DNA of 64,000 bases from Leptodactylus fallax. Lineage: Eukaryota > Chordata > Amphibia > Anura > Leptodactylidae. Positions 21,665-34,290 of the stretch are shown piece after piece. Where the stretch lies: NCBI GenBank assembly GCA_947044405.1, contig CAMRHE010000035.1, positions 5,057,501 through 5,121,500 of the forward strand. Direction: 5' to 3'. Numbering within the stretch: position 1 is the stretch's first letter; every line of letters starts with the position of its first letter. The notes beneath the pieces were generated by a model. That model saw only the letters and a program-made list of their open reading frames with translations. It had not been told where the DNA came from and searched no databases. The translations under genes and the position numbers were made by a program.

Positions 21665-22588
21665 TTAAAGGTGTTCATTAGTGTCTAAACCCATAAAAAG
21701 GACCATATTCGCCATTTTGTTACCAGTATAAAGTTGCAGGCCATTTTTAAAACAGTATTGTCAATAATAATTCAATAATTCTTAGCGGTTATTATCACTT
21801 ATTTAAAGGTGTTTATTAGTGTCTAAACCCATAAGGAGAACCATATTTACCATTTTGTTCCCATTGTGCTGATGGAGCCGATACTGCTCCTGCCATCCCC
21901 ACCCCCTCCCATAGCTGCCATGCCAGTGCAAGGTGAGCTCTCAGGGCCCCCCCCGGTCAGACATGCGAGAGGATAGACGATTTTGCACATAGGCAGCAGC
22001 CAACTTACTACATAGGATATCTCTATAGTAGTTCAGTTTGTCCTCCCTCTCAGCGTGTGTAAAAAAAAAAAAGGCCCCCATTTTTCCCCAGTAGCGAGGG
22101 TCTAACATGGTGGAGAGCCAGTAGTTATCCCTCTGCCGAATGGTGACAATTTGGCTGTCACTGCGCAAGGAAGTCAGCCATTTGTGCAAGTGACTCCGAG
22201 GGACTCCCTGCATCCATCTCCACTGCATACTGCCACGGTGAGTCTGGGTCATCTGCTTCATCCTCCTCATCTCCCTCTGGCTGTTCTTGTTGCTCCTGCT
22301 CCTCCTCTCCACCGATTTGGCTACACATTGTTTGTGCTCTAATGTCCTCCTCACCCTCCTTCTCCTCCAGTTCAGCCCCCACAGGGCTCATGTGGCCATG
22401 AGATGTAGATGCCACATCTCCAGTCCCCTGACCAGCCAGATTGAAAAGCATCTTTTCCAGGATGTGAATCAGTGGAATGACGTTGTTCATCCCGTAGTCC
22501 TGGTGACTGACTAACAAAGTGGCGTCCTCAAAGGGAACGAGCAAACCAGATGTCACGCATGAGCTGCCACTGGCTAACGTTAAAGTTA

Positions 22589-23216
22589 CAGTTGTGCTAA
22601 AGTCACAGGAAACTTAAAGTTAAAGGAAAGATGAATGCAGCACGGTATCAGCAAATACTGGAGGCAAATTTGCACTCATCAGCCAGGAAGCTGCACATGG
22701 GACGTACTTGGACGTTCCAACATGATAACGATAAGGCCAAGTTGATCTGTCATTGGCTACAGCAGAAGAAAGTGAAGGTTCTGGATTGGCCATCTCAGTT
22801 GCCTGACCTCAATATCATTCAGCCACTCTGGGGAGATCTCAAGCGCACAGTACATGCAAGACAGGCCAGGAATTTACAGGAACTGGAGACTTTTTGCCAA
22901 GAAGAATGAGCAGTTTTACCATCTGAGAAAATAAAGAGCCTCATCCACAACTACCACAAAAGACTTCAAGCTATCATTGATGTTAGTGGGGGCAATACAC
23001 GGTATTAAGAACTGGGGTATGTGAACTTTTGAACAGGGTCATTTTGATGTTTTTGGTTGTAATAATGATTTTAAAAGCGAAAACGAGGAAGTTTGACAAA
23101 AAATGGCTTCAACCAACCACTGACCATGAGTGGAGAAAAAGTTTTGTGTTATCATTCATATTCTCTGAAAAAAAACAAAAAATCTGCCAGGGTATGTAAA
23201 CTTTTTAGCACAACTG
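22589..23216 (+). mobile_element. Internally deleted Tc1-like element inside the hAT transposase
   Basis: The ends CAGTTGTGCTAAA (22589) and TTTAGCACAACTG (ending 23216) are inverted, with TA on both sides (22587-22588 and 23217-23218). Only 628 bp remain: a short left end, the C-terminal half of a transposase, and a right arm containing GGTATGTAAACTTTT. The N-terminal half and most of the left inverted repeat are deleted. The insertion interrupts the minus-strand hAT gene, so it is younger than that gene. Confidence 0.88.
22631..23008 (+). pseudogene. C-terminal half of a Tc1 transposase
   Basis: The fragment encodes TWTFQHDNDKAK and WPSQLPDLNIIQPLW, corresponding to the second Asp block (HDND) and the third block (PDLNPIExLW) of the DD34E domain. 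The catalytic Glu position is Gln here (codon at 22820). The Asp-to-third-residue distance is three residues short. A TGA interrupts the frame at 22907; in-frame similarity continues to a TAA at 23006. The paired-like DNA-binding half and first Asp are missing. Confidence 0.85.
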
Positions 23217-24261
23217 TACACAGGGGAGTACCTCTGTCCGCTTGGATCATAAAGAAATCGTTTATGGCTTTTCTCTGTTTATATAGTCGATCTAACATAT
23301 GGAGGGTGGAATTCCAACGGGTGGAAACATCGCATATCAGCGTATGTTGTGGGAGGCCGTTCTGCCGTTGCAGCTCAAGGAGGGTGTGCTTGGCGGTGTA
23401 CGAGGGGCTGAAGTGCATGCAAAGTTTCTTTGACATTTTTAGGATGTCTTGCAGATGGGTGTAACACTTAAGGAAACGCTTGACAACCAGATTGAACACG
23501 TGCGCCATGCAGGGCTTATGGCTCAGCCCTCCTTGATGCAGGGCCGACACCATGTTCTTCCCATTGTTGGTCACCATTATTTCGATTTTAAATTCTCTTG
23601 GAGAAAGCCAGGATTTGATTTCTTGAGGAAGGACACAGAGCAGTTCCTCCCCTGTGTGACTCCTTTCACCCAGGCAAATGAGGTGTAGAACAGCGTGACA
23701 CCGCTGTGCCCTGCACATGTAGTATGCTGGAGGAGCACTGGGAATTGTTCCTGCAGTGGAAGCTGAGGAGACAGTGGAGGATGAGGTGGACACTGTTGCA
23801 GGACCAATGGCGTGAGAACGTGGAGGCAGAAGCTCCGTCACCTGTCCAAGTTGCTGGTGTGTCTGGGCAGGCACCACATTAACCCAGTGGGCCGTAAATG
23901 ACATATATTGTCCTTGACCGTAGCTACAGCTCCACATGTCGGAGTTGCCATGCACTTTGGCAGACACCGACAGGCTCAAGGACTGGCCCACCTTTTCTTC
24001 TACATATTTGTGCAGGGCTGGTACTGCCTTCTTGGCAAAGAAATGACAACTTGGGACTCTCCACCTCGGCTCAGCGCAAGCCATCAGTTCTCTAAAAGGT
24101 GCAGAGTCCACCACTTGGAAAGGGAGGGACTGCAGCACCAGCAACTTTAACAAGAGCACGTTCAGCTTCAGCACTGTTGGATGAGTACACGCATACTGTT
24201 GTCTCTTCGAAATCGCTTCTGTGATGGATTGCTTGCGCCAATCGCTTAATACACCTCTCCC

Positions 24262-24570
24262 CCCGTTCTTCATCGGCTGCTCCCCTCTGCCAATCCATTC
24301 ACTGGCTACCCGTTGCCCAGTGAATAGAGTTCAAATTACTAACACTGACATACAAAGCCATCCACAACCTGTCCCGTCCACATATCTCCGACCTAATCCC
24401 ACTCTACCTGCCCGCACGTAACCTCTGATCCTCCAAAGACCTCCTACTCCGCTCTGCTCTTATCCACTCTTCACACAACCGTCTCCAAGACTTCTCCCAT
24501 GCATCCCCCATACTCTGGAACTCATTACCAAGACACATAAGACTGACCCCCACAACCCTTGTAGCACTCT
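24262..24570 (+). mobile_element. L2/CR1-type LINE ORF2 C-terminal fragment
   Basis: One plus-strand frame reads PLCQSIHWLPVAQ, KLLTLTYKAIHNLS, DLIPLYLPARNL and SPILWNSLPRHIRL, the ordered conserved blocks after the catalytic RT domain in fish and amphibian L2/CR1/Rex LINEs. Two in-frame TGA codons interrupt it (about 24315 and 24423). The fragment lies between the hAT transposase remnant and the LTR retrotransposon and seems truncated at both sides. The SPILWNSLP region is paralogous to APLLWNAL in the LINE near 700. Confidence 0.75.
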
Positions 24571-24579
24571 GGCTGCGGG

Positions 24580-25579
24580 CTAACACCGCACTACCAGCAG
24601 TCCGTCCCTCACCTGGATCGGCCATGAGATCCCCATAGCCGACCTGACCACCTGGCACATGGACAGCAGTTGGGTGCTTATCGGATGCACTGGGCGAAAT
24701 AGTAGAAGTCGCTTCCAGTGACTCAGAAGAGCTACCCTGTACACTTTCACAACAAGCATTGGCAGTTACATTGACAGTACATTCATTAGCAATTGTTAAT
24801 TCACACCGGGTCTCAATGAGATCTGTGCTAGACATATTAACAAGCTGGGAGGGAGACGCCCCCGCAGATGTGGGCGGGTCTACAGCCCAGTCCTCACTCA
24901 GCTCCTTTACACCTACATTAATCCCAGAGACAGTAGAATTAGCATTATCACAGCCTGGAGGAAAGAACTCAGTAAGGGGTTTAGCCTTCCCTTTGGACAT
25001 GGCAAGTTCATCTACAACATTCACAGGTACAGTTACATTAGCATTTTCACAGAATGTATGAGGAGACATTTCAGAGGGAGGGTTACCAGCCCCCTCTGCA
25101 GGTATTCCCACAGGTACAATTAAATTAGCATTTTCACAAACTGTATGAGGAGACATTTCAGAGGGATGGTCACCAGCCCCCTCTGCAGGTAGTCCCACAG
25201 GTACAGTGTCAGACATATCAGCCTGGACAGACAGCTGATCACAGGGAGCTGGGGTGGCCCCCACCTCATATTGGCACATCATAGGCCCCAAATCTGTCCC
25301 CAACAGTACATTGGCAGGCAACTCAGACATCACTCCCACATTCCGCATTCCTTTCCCTGCACCCCAGTCTAAATGAACACAAGCCATGGGTACAGTAAAA
25401 CGCTCCAATCCAATACCCCGTAGGGTCAGAGTTTTCCCGGGAATAATACTGTCTGGGGGGACCAAATCTGGTTGTACCAGCGTAACATCTGCCCCAGTGT
25501 CCCGGAATCCCATCACCACTTTGTCCTCCACAGTGATCTGTTGACAGTTAGCATTAGGCTGGGGCCCCTCCCCTCGCAA
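24580..25579 (-). pseudogene. Retropepsin-like protease region of the LTR retrotransposon
   Basis: The frame has FRDTGADVTLV, the catalytic DTG aspartate motif, and about 65 residues later ANVLLGTDLG, equivalent to the ILG(x)D flap-end motif, so a full retropepsin core is present. A long linker with repeated PVGIPAEGAG-type and SEMSPHT units follows, with direct repeats visible at about 25045-25205. The frame then runs into LINE-derived antisense sequence after about 24570. No RT follows. This frame equals the gag frame, but the zinc knuckle between them lies in another frame. Confidence 0.75.
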
Positions 25580-25599
25580 CCATATACACAGATGGGCCG

Positions 25600-26773
25600 G
25601 CCGCTGTTGTTTGGGGAGCAGGGGGGTTCCTAGGGCAGTTGGGGCAGTCTCGTTGTAAATGACCCGTTTGATTACAGGCGTGGCACCGCCTGATCTCTCC
25701 CTGGGGTATGAGAGAGGTCACCGGGGGAGCCCAGAGCTTGAGGGGCAGGGGACTTATAGGAACCACCCGGGACAGATTGTGTCTTACCCCCTCCTCCAGC
25801 CGTCGCTGGAAGGTGTCCACGGCAACTGGTTGGCGACATAACGATCCGCCATTGCTGCAGCTGTTTCAAGGTCCTTGGGCTCTCGGTCCAGGAGGTATTT
25901 TTGCACTTCCTCGGTACAAATGGTCAAGAACTGCTCTTGAAGCATGAGGTCTGCAAGGCTTTCTTGTGAGGTGACGGACTTGCCTTTCATCCACTCCCGG
26001 AACCACACGCGCAGTTGGGCCGCTGTATCCTCATGGCTCTCTGAAGGCTTTTTCTGCAGGCCTCGGAACCTTCGACGGTACAGCTCCGGCATGAGTTGGT
26101 ATCTCCGGATCAGCGCTGCTTTAACGGACTCATAGTCCTGGTCAACTGGCAAATTGGCATAAGTGTCCAGGGCTTTTTCCCTCAATCGGGGAGCCAGGTA
26201 ACGGACCCAATCCGTCTGTGGTAGCTGATACTGCTTACACACTTTCTCAAAGGCCCGGAAGAACGAGTCCAAATCCCCGTTTGTTTCAAGGATTGGAAAG
26301 TCCTCGGATCGGAGCCTTGGTACGTGAGCTTCTGGAGTGCGTGCAGTGACAGACAGTGCCTGCTGGGAGAGCTCCATTCTTTTGAGCTCAAGCTGATACT
26401 GCCGCTCAGCCTGCCGTTCTCGTTCTGCTGCCTCACGATCTGCATGCCGTTCTGCGGCCTGCTGTTCGTGTTCTGCAGCTTCCTGAATGCGGCACATCAC
26501 CTGCAGGTATATGTTAGGGTCACTGGTGCCTACTTGCTGCAGGGCCGTTTGCCAGTATGAAGCCATTCCCCCCACAAGGCTGGGGCTACTGGTCCCCCCT
26601 GGTGAAGTAATCCTTGGGACCGGGCTGCTTGCCGCACTTCCTGGCCTAGCCCCAAAATCAGGACTCTGCTCGATTCTCTGCATAGCTGTGGCTGCCTCCA
26701 TTTCAGCCATACGCTCAGGATCTCCAAAAGCCTGGTTCTGCAGTTCTGGAGATCTGCTTCTGAGCCCACTAGC
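25600..26773 (-). pseudogene. Gag of the LTR retrotransposon, SCAN-like capsid plus CCHC knuckle
   Basis: From a likely Met (26773, MASGLRSRS) the protein has a Glu/Arg/Gln-rich coiled segment (EREAAERERQ-like, about residues 110-155). A capsid-like helical domain follows (FFRAFEKVCKQYQL, WVRYLAPRLREKALDTY, LMLQEQFLTICTEEVQKYLLDREP, the last split here as LMLQEQFLTICTEEV and QKYLLDREP), resembling SCAN/Gmr1 gag. The frame stops at 25786. A CHACNQTGHLQRDC knuckle follows in another frame, and the protease is back in the gag frame, so a pair of compensating frameshifts lies between about 25790 and 25580. Confidence 0.8.
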
Positions 26774-26957
26774 CATCCACTGGTATTTGCCAAATAAAAG
26801 ATAGGATAGAATACAAAGAGTAAGGGAGGGAAACAGCACTGTTTCAAACTTTCACTGTATCTTAATGCTTGCTTTAATACCAAGCTTGTCTCATAGGATT
26901 ACCACAATACCCAGTGTCTGAGTGATAAAGGTCACCAACACATGCTGTTTATCTTAA

Positions 26958-26980
26958 GGATCCCACTACGCTGCCACCAA
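26958..26980 (-). promoter_or_regulatory. Primer-binding site region of the LTR retrotransposon
   Basis: The minus strand reads TTGGTGGCAGCGTAGTGGGA directly after the LTR end. A TGG start just inside the LTR is complementary to a tRNA 3' CCA end, as in Ty3/Gypsy and retroviral priming sites. The tRNA species cannot be assigned from sequence alone. Confidence 0.65.
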
Positions 26981-27833
26981 TGTGAAAGATCCTCAGTGCG
27001 CCAACACCACGTTGGCCCACACCTGAGACTTCTTTCCTAAAAAACCACACTCACCGCCAGTGAGTGCTGGGTTCACAAGATAATACAAGACAAGCTTTCT
27101 AAATTTTATATATTTATTAACCCCTAAATGGGTCGGTATTAACATCTAACATATGCAGTTCAGAACAGATATGCAGATATATGCAAGCATTAACAGTTAC
27201 TAGTTACAATATACAGTACATAAAATAAAAAGGGAATAAAAGTGAAATAATTACTTTACCACACATATCCTGGATGTGGCTCTATAATACAACGCTCACA
27301 CATAGCATGTGGAGGTAACCAGTGGAGGCTCCTAGCAGCAGCATTCCAGCCTGCCTGCTCATCACAGTATATTCCAGTAGTCTCTCTGTAGTCTCATCAT
27401 AGTATTCTCCTTGTAGTCTCAGCCCAATCTCCTCCCACTGACCTCTTACCTCATCTTTTATACCCTTGATTACACCACCCAGAATGAGGTCACCGGCGAC
27501 GGCAAGTCTGATTGATTAATGCACTCAAGTCAAGATTCTTTGTAAGAAGATGGGATTAAGTGGAATGACACAATGTTATCAACCATGTCTGATCTAACAG
27601 CCCAGGCTGAACAATACATGTGTATTTGATCACCCAGGGCTATGTAGGAATTCAATGGAGCTATTCTGGGATGGATACAAAGCCCTATTGTTACAATGTT
27701 GCCACTAATGACAACATACACCTAGGATTATAGCTACGCACAGTTTGAATAAATGGAAGTAAGAGGGAGATACGATACCCAGAGACCAAAATACATCTTT
27801 GAGTTATAGCCATATTTAAGTGGAATCATCACA
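26981..27833 (-). repeat. 5' LTR of the retrotransposon (853 bp)
   Basis: On the minus strand it starts TGTGATGATTCC and ends GATCTTTCACA, giving TGTGA...TCACA ends. It contains a GGGTATAAAAGATG core promoter (about 27455-27468) and TTAATAAATATA (about 27112-27123) as a probable polyadenylation signal, in the U3-R-U5 order expected. TTGGTGGCAGCG follows immediately (26969-26980). Confidence 0.82.
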
Positions 27834-28896
27834 CCCTGCCCTGTGCATGGCCTCTCGCTTCTCTGTCTGACATACTGTTCAATGAAAAAACGTAATTGCA
27901 AAGGGCAAAAAGGCCTTTTATTTTCTACTTTGAAGAGAATGGCAAATATGCCCCTTATTTTTTTCCCCACTAATGAACACCTATAACAAAAGCATGGTAA
28001 AGGCAGAGATTTGTGGCTCCGAATTATTGAATTATTGACAATACTGTATTGATAAATGTCCTGCAATTTTATATTGGGAACAAAATGAAGAATATGGTCC
28101 TCCTTATGGGTTTCCACACTAATAAACAACTTTAAATAAGGTGTATGCTCCTCCAGCATACCACATGTGCAGGGCACAGTGGTGTCACGCTGTTCTATAC
28201 CTCGTTTGCCTGGGCGAACAAAGTCACACAGGGCAGGAACTGGGTCACTGTATGTCCTCCTCATGCTGCTTCCCACTGGGTCACTCTGTGTACTCCTCAT
28301 GCCGCTGCCACTGGGTCACTGTATGCCCTCCTCATGCCGCAACTACTGGGTCACTGTATGCCCTCCTAAGGCTGCTACTACCTCCACCTCTGTCACTGGG
28401 TCACTGTATGGCATCCTCATGCTGCTGCCAACTCCACATTATGTCACCTTGCCACTCTTTAGACATCTATGTAGAATCTGCAAACGAGGGTGTAAAAGGA
28501 GTGCACTCTTTCACTCTACAGTAGGATATTGGGCCTCTGCACGGTTCTTTCTACCTGGCACTAACATGGACCTGTAAGACTGAGTTCACACTTGCGTTAG
28601 TTGGACAGTTTTGGCCCCGTAACTGTCCAAATAAGTGAAGTGTGCATCGATTCTAAGAGTGACGCCTGTTATGTGCGTGTCATTCGGACTCACAGTATTG
28701 TTTGACTACCACAGAAGGCTCCCTATGCATGTTACTGCAAGGCACAGTGTTCTACACCACTATACAGGCTCTCTGAAGCCAGGAAATAGGTGTTTTTTAG
28801 CGATATTCGCCGTGAAGTAATTCGGATCGAAGCAAATTTTTTTGAACTTCAAATCGAACTGGCGAATCGAACTTTTGAGAAATTTGCTCATCTCTA
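27834..28896. repeat. Right arm of the large hAT: inverted subterminal unit, inverted transposase scrap, tandem repeats
   Basis: 28021-28140 is an inverted copy of the left subterminal unit (CAATACTGTATTGA, CATAT/ATATGGTCC blocks). 28141-28240 encodes, on the plus strand, PPAYHMCRAQWCHAVLY, the same segment found on the minus strand of the main transposase (about 23640-23735). 28240-28435 has about five imperfect CTGGGTCACTGTATG...CCTCCTCATGC units. 28575-28640 is a GAGTTCACACTTGCG-type block. The right arm thus looks like an inverted, rearranged duplicate of internal material. Confidence 0.6.
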
Positions 28897-28958
28897 GTTG
28901 TCGGGATGAGATTTGAATTCCATAATGGATTTTCTGCTTTATTATAATAAAATACCTA

Positions 28959-30594
<1,636 letters not shown>

Positions 30595-30596
30595 TA

Positions 30597-33129
30597 CTTG
30601 TGATAACTAATGTGTATGTAGTTCTCCTATATATTAGGTCCTGTTTATCAAATGTATAAAACAGTAATACAATGTATAGACACTGTATTTACTGTTTTCA
30701 TGGTCATTGAAAATTACTATTATTTTTTTTTTTCTTTGCCAGGTAGGAAGTGTATGAATTTACACTAGGAAGTGAGTTTACTGACGCTGACATTAGGACA
30801 TTTTTCTATTGTCAGCTATGGCAAATTTTAAGCTCCCTTAAAAGTTTTATTTAAATTTTTGTATATTACAGAATAGGGAAAAGGACACTTGCATCCTTGT
30901 CATACAGCCCTATTTTCTAATACAGTATTTACAGTATCTAATACAGTACAGATCCTTTTATTTTTTTTTTTTTAATTGAAAATAGATGCCAGTAAATTCA
31001 AGAACTCAAGATATTCTCACTATTTGATGGCACTTTTACTAGGTAAATCTGACATAGACCCTTTTCTCTAAATAGTGTTTATGGATGGTCTTCATTTTGT
31101 TATATCTTTTGAAAAGATAGCCAGCATATTTGGAGTAGACTCAAAATGTAAATGTTTTCCAATTTAGCACCAAAAACAAATGCCATGTTTGTTAGTGAAA
31201 TCCTCTATTTCTTCCATTGAACAAAGCTGTGTACTTTCTTCACTACAGGAGACATTTTGTAGACCGTTTCATTTTGTTTTATATAATCCATATAATTTTG
31301 TTATATGTATACTTAAAAAGTCTGTGAATGAGAAATAAGACTGACTCTAAAGATTAGCGATTAACATAATGTGGAAAAGCCGGTGATGTAGCATGAATTT
31401 TATGAGCCGCATTTATATTCAGATGCATAGTGTGATTGTTATCGCTATGATTTGTTAAACATGAATACTCCCCAGATTATGAGAGTTAGTACAAATCTGC
31501 TCAAATATGTTTTATGACTTTGCTTCCCATAGCAGTAGGAGATTCTATATTATTTCACCCAACCCAGCTCCGAGAATGTTAAAGCAAATCTAATTCTGAG
31601 AGTAGAAGTTGTGTATTACTCTATGTCCGATCTATAACAACCTACCATGAACCACTTTGATATTCATTTTACAATATGAACTTGAATATGACTTTTCTCA
31701 ATAATCTTGACTAATTGATTTTTAGTGTTACATTTCTGCCATGGAGCGAATGTATAATGTATGATCAATCAAGGTCAATAGATAAAGAATACTATTTCTG
31801 TAAAAAAAAAAAAAAAAGTGTTAATTAAGATAAATGCAGAAACTTTGCAGGATGTAACGAGTTTAATAAAATTACTTTGAAAATTTCCATAGCCTTGACT
31901 AAAAAGACTAGTATATTTTCATCAAGGTTAAATAGTCAATTTTATAGTAAAAATAAACATTTTTGAGCCATGTATGATTTTACCTTTCTGAATAGTAAAC
32001 GTTCCTTTAAAAAATAAGATCCTCCCAATGACTTTCCTAAAAATGTCTTTAACGCCTAAAAATTTATTAAAACTGTATACTCAATTTCAGGATCTATAGC
32101 TGCAGAAGAAGGCAATCATTGAGCAGAAAGTTAGATACAGTAATAAACCATCTTTACCTTGTCTATAGGGAGTTTGGCTGTCTCTGGCAGCTGGGTCCAG
32201 TCTGCTGCAGCTGCCTCATTTCTATGCTGCTGTAGACTCTGTAGATAAGTTTTGAAATATTTCTCCAGAATTCTATGCAGACCAGGATGTTGGGGAGTCA
32301 GACTTGGTAATTTTATTAGACTTTACTGACAAAGGGCAGATTTCCTGCAAATGATAATCAATTTTTTATTCATTATTATTTTATTTACAATAACTTAGTT
32401 AAATAATGTAACATTTTAATACACGGTTGACCAATTAACAAAAACAACCAGTAGGTAAAGGATTTCTGTAAGTTTTATCTGATCAACTTTGTACCAAAGG
32501 TGTAACACTATTGCTTACATTAAGAACACTAATAAAATTAATTTGTAGTATTTTTTAACATTACAATCCATTGCTCTGTATATTAAGAAGAATTAAATGT
32601 TGACGTTTTCACACTGGCCTCATAGCACTGGCAATAGGCTAATACTTTCATCTGCTTGTCAGCCTCTGTATACACAGGATCAGGGTGAAAAGTAATTTCA
32701 TTATTAATGAAAGGTAATACCTCTATTATAAAGCTGATAAAACAGTATAAGATAGCATAATAGGCACCCCAGACAATAGGTGACAATTTGCACTACGTGA
32801 CCAATTCACATGTCACAAAACACCATCACAATACTCTCAGAAGTAAAAAGAGTGTTTACTCTACTTTTTCATGTTTTCTTATGTTCAAATAAAGCTAATC
32901 ACTGCACCTCATGTTATAGCTTAGGCAAGATGTCTACCCCATAATCATAAAAAGAAAATTGAAACAAAACAATCATGAATAAAATAGATGGTTGGTTGTA
33001 TATTTATTAATAGAAATATGTATTAGAATACATATTTTCTTATATTTATACAACTGAACATATTTGTCATTATTAAGAAATAGCCTGAAGCAAAACATTT
33101 GTGGTGTATCAGTAATAAAATTACTTAGT
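30597..33129. other. Element-poor AT-rich DNA
   Basis: I see no transposon ends, RNA gene or convincing ORF. T/A homopolymer runs occur (for example 30958-30974 and 31801-31816). The segment about 31340-31480 is of even base composition, with an ATTTATATTCAGATGCAT stretch that looks less repeat-like than its surroundings and might be a conserved non-coding element; this is only an impression. Confidence 0.4.
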
Positions 33130-33428
33130 CAGGGGCACACCGCTAATGAGGCGAAGTGAGGCGGCCACCTCAGGCGGCACTGTCTGTCATTGTCTGGGGG
33201 GGCGGCATTTTTATCATTTATTTAATGTAAACCAGCCCAGGACAGGCTGCTTTAAAAAAAAAAACAAAGCTGAATGGGGTCTGGTTTACGAGACCTCTGC
33301 ATGTCACCGCAGGCGGCGATACAATGACGTCATCGTGCCTCCTACACTGAGACGCAGACGTCGCAAACAAGAAGAGGAGGTGGCGGAGGCTCCATCATAA
33401 GATTGCAGGTAGGTGACAATACTAACTT

Positions 33429-33433
<5 letters not shown>

Positions 33434-33476
<43 letters not shown>
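33434..33476. repeat. (TA)n microsatellite
   Basis: About 21 uninterrupted AT dinucleotides follow a T-run inside hAT copy B. The tract can extrude as a cruciform and is expected to be length-variable. Confidence 0.95.
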
Positions 33477-33480
<4 letters not shown>

Positions 33481-33691
33481 GCCGTAACCAGCTGGAGTAT
33501 CCCCAGCAGGTAACGGCCTATTTACTTATCGATCCCCGCGCCTGCTGTGGCCGCCTCCGCTTCTCCTTCTGCTATCGGATGCAGAAGGGGGGAATCAGAA
33601 GCGGCTGTGAGCGGCAGCGGGAATCAGTAAGTGAGGCCAAATACTACTATTATTATACTCTGGGGTCTTTTCACCACCTGGGTCTCTGATC

Positions 33692-33728
33692 ATTATACTC
33701 TGGGGTCTTTTAGACCCCAGAGTATAAT
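33692..33728. repeat. Perfect 17-bp hairpin at the minisatellite edge
   Basis: ATTATACTCTGGGGTCT, loop TTT, then the exact reverse complement (33712-33728). The motif AGACCCCAGAGTATAATAAT also occurs at the edge of the minisatellite in the CAGGGCCGG hAT (about 9450-9470), and a variant occurs at the window end (about 63968-63990), so it marks array edges in different hAT families. Confidence 0.85.
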
Positions 33729-33739
33729 AATAGTTCATG

Positions 33740-34290
33740 GGTGGGTTACTATGGAGCAGAATAGTGTTTGCAGGGGCCACTATGGGGCATAATTACGTGT
33801 GCAGGGGCCACTATGGAGTATAATACAGAGTGCAGAGGCCACTATGGGACATAATACCATATGCGGTACCACTATGGAGCATAATACCGAGTGCAGGGGC
33901 CACTATGGAGCATAATACCATGTGCAGGGGCCACTATGGAGCATAATACTGTGTGCAGGGGCCACTGCGGGGCATAATACTGTGTGCAGGGGCCACTATG
34001 AGGCATAATACCGTGTGCAGCGGCCACTATGGAGCATAATACCGAGTGCAGGGACTACTATGATGCATAATACCGTGTGCAGGGGCCACTGCAGGGCATA
34101 ATACCTTGTGCAGGGGCCGCTTCAGGGCATAATACCGTGTGCATGGGCCACTGCAGGGCATAATACCGTGTGCAGGGGCCGCTGAAGGGCATAATACTGT
34201 GTGCAGAGGTCACTGCGGGGCATAAACCGTGTGCAGGGGCCGCTGCGGGGCATAATACCATGTGCAGGGGATGCTGCTCGGCATAATACC
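33740..34290. repeat. Minisatellite of ~30-bp GTGCAGGGGCCACTATGGAG units
   Basis: About 18 units of GGGGCCACTATGGAGCATAATACCGTGTGCA type (written here as GGGGCCACTATGGAG and CATAATACCGTGTGCA) repeat with a 30-31 base period. The reverse complement (TGCACAC, GTATTATGCTCCATAGTGG, CCCC) is homologous to the array units at 7864-9440 and 53318-53755. Confidence 0.9.

Larger units (their letters stand above)
21935..24273 (-). pseudogene. hAT transposase remnant (ZBED/Ac-like), split by a Tc1 element
   Basis: On the minus strand, 24273-23220 encodes about 350 residues including RWRVPSCHFF, a CMAHVFNLVV motif and CDVSTRWNSTLHML, matching the conserved hAT RNase-H-like core (CxAHxLNLxV ... DVxTRWNSTxxML). 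After the Tc1 at 22589-23216 it resumes with LVPFEDATLLVS, an acidic linker and LSTMLDPRYWGK, the hAT LDPR motif. Frame changes near 22550 and 22300 and loss of the BED finger and the hATC dimerisation tail make it non-functional. The upstream end abuts a LINE fragment near 24270. Confidence 0.82.
24575..27833 (-). mobile_element. 5' part of an LTR retrotransposon (LTR, PBS, gag, protease)
   Basis: On the minus strand the order is LTR (27833-26981), primer-binding region, gag, CCHC knuckle and aspartic protease. Reverse transcriptase, RNase H, integrase and the 3' LTR are absent; the element stops near 24575 against a LINE fragment. The gag resembles the SCAN-like gag of Gmr1/Ty3-Gypsy-type vertebrate retrotransposons, my best family guess. 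The ACCCTG flank at 27834 cannot be tested for duplication because the other end is gone. Confidence 0.8.
17713..28896. mobile_element. Compound hAT element with TAGAGATGAGC ends, heavily invaded (11.2 kb)
   Basis: The left end TAGAGATGAGTGAATCG (17713) and right end AAATTTGCTCATCTCTA (ending 28896) are inverted repeats. They are flanked by GTTGTCAG (17705-17712) and GTTGTCGG (28897-28904), an 8-bp TSD with one mismatch. Inside: subterminal repeats, a piggyBac, hAT transposase remnants on the minus strand, a Tc1 remnant, a LINE fragment and part of an LTR retrotransposon. The outer element therefore predates the insertions whose own ends are preserved. It is the likely coding relative of the MITE at 6778-10328. 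Confidence 0.8.
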
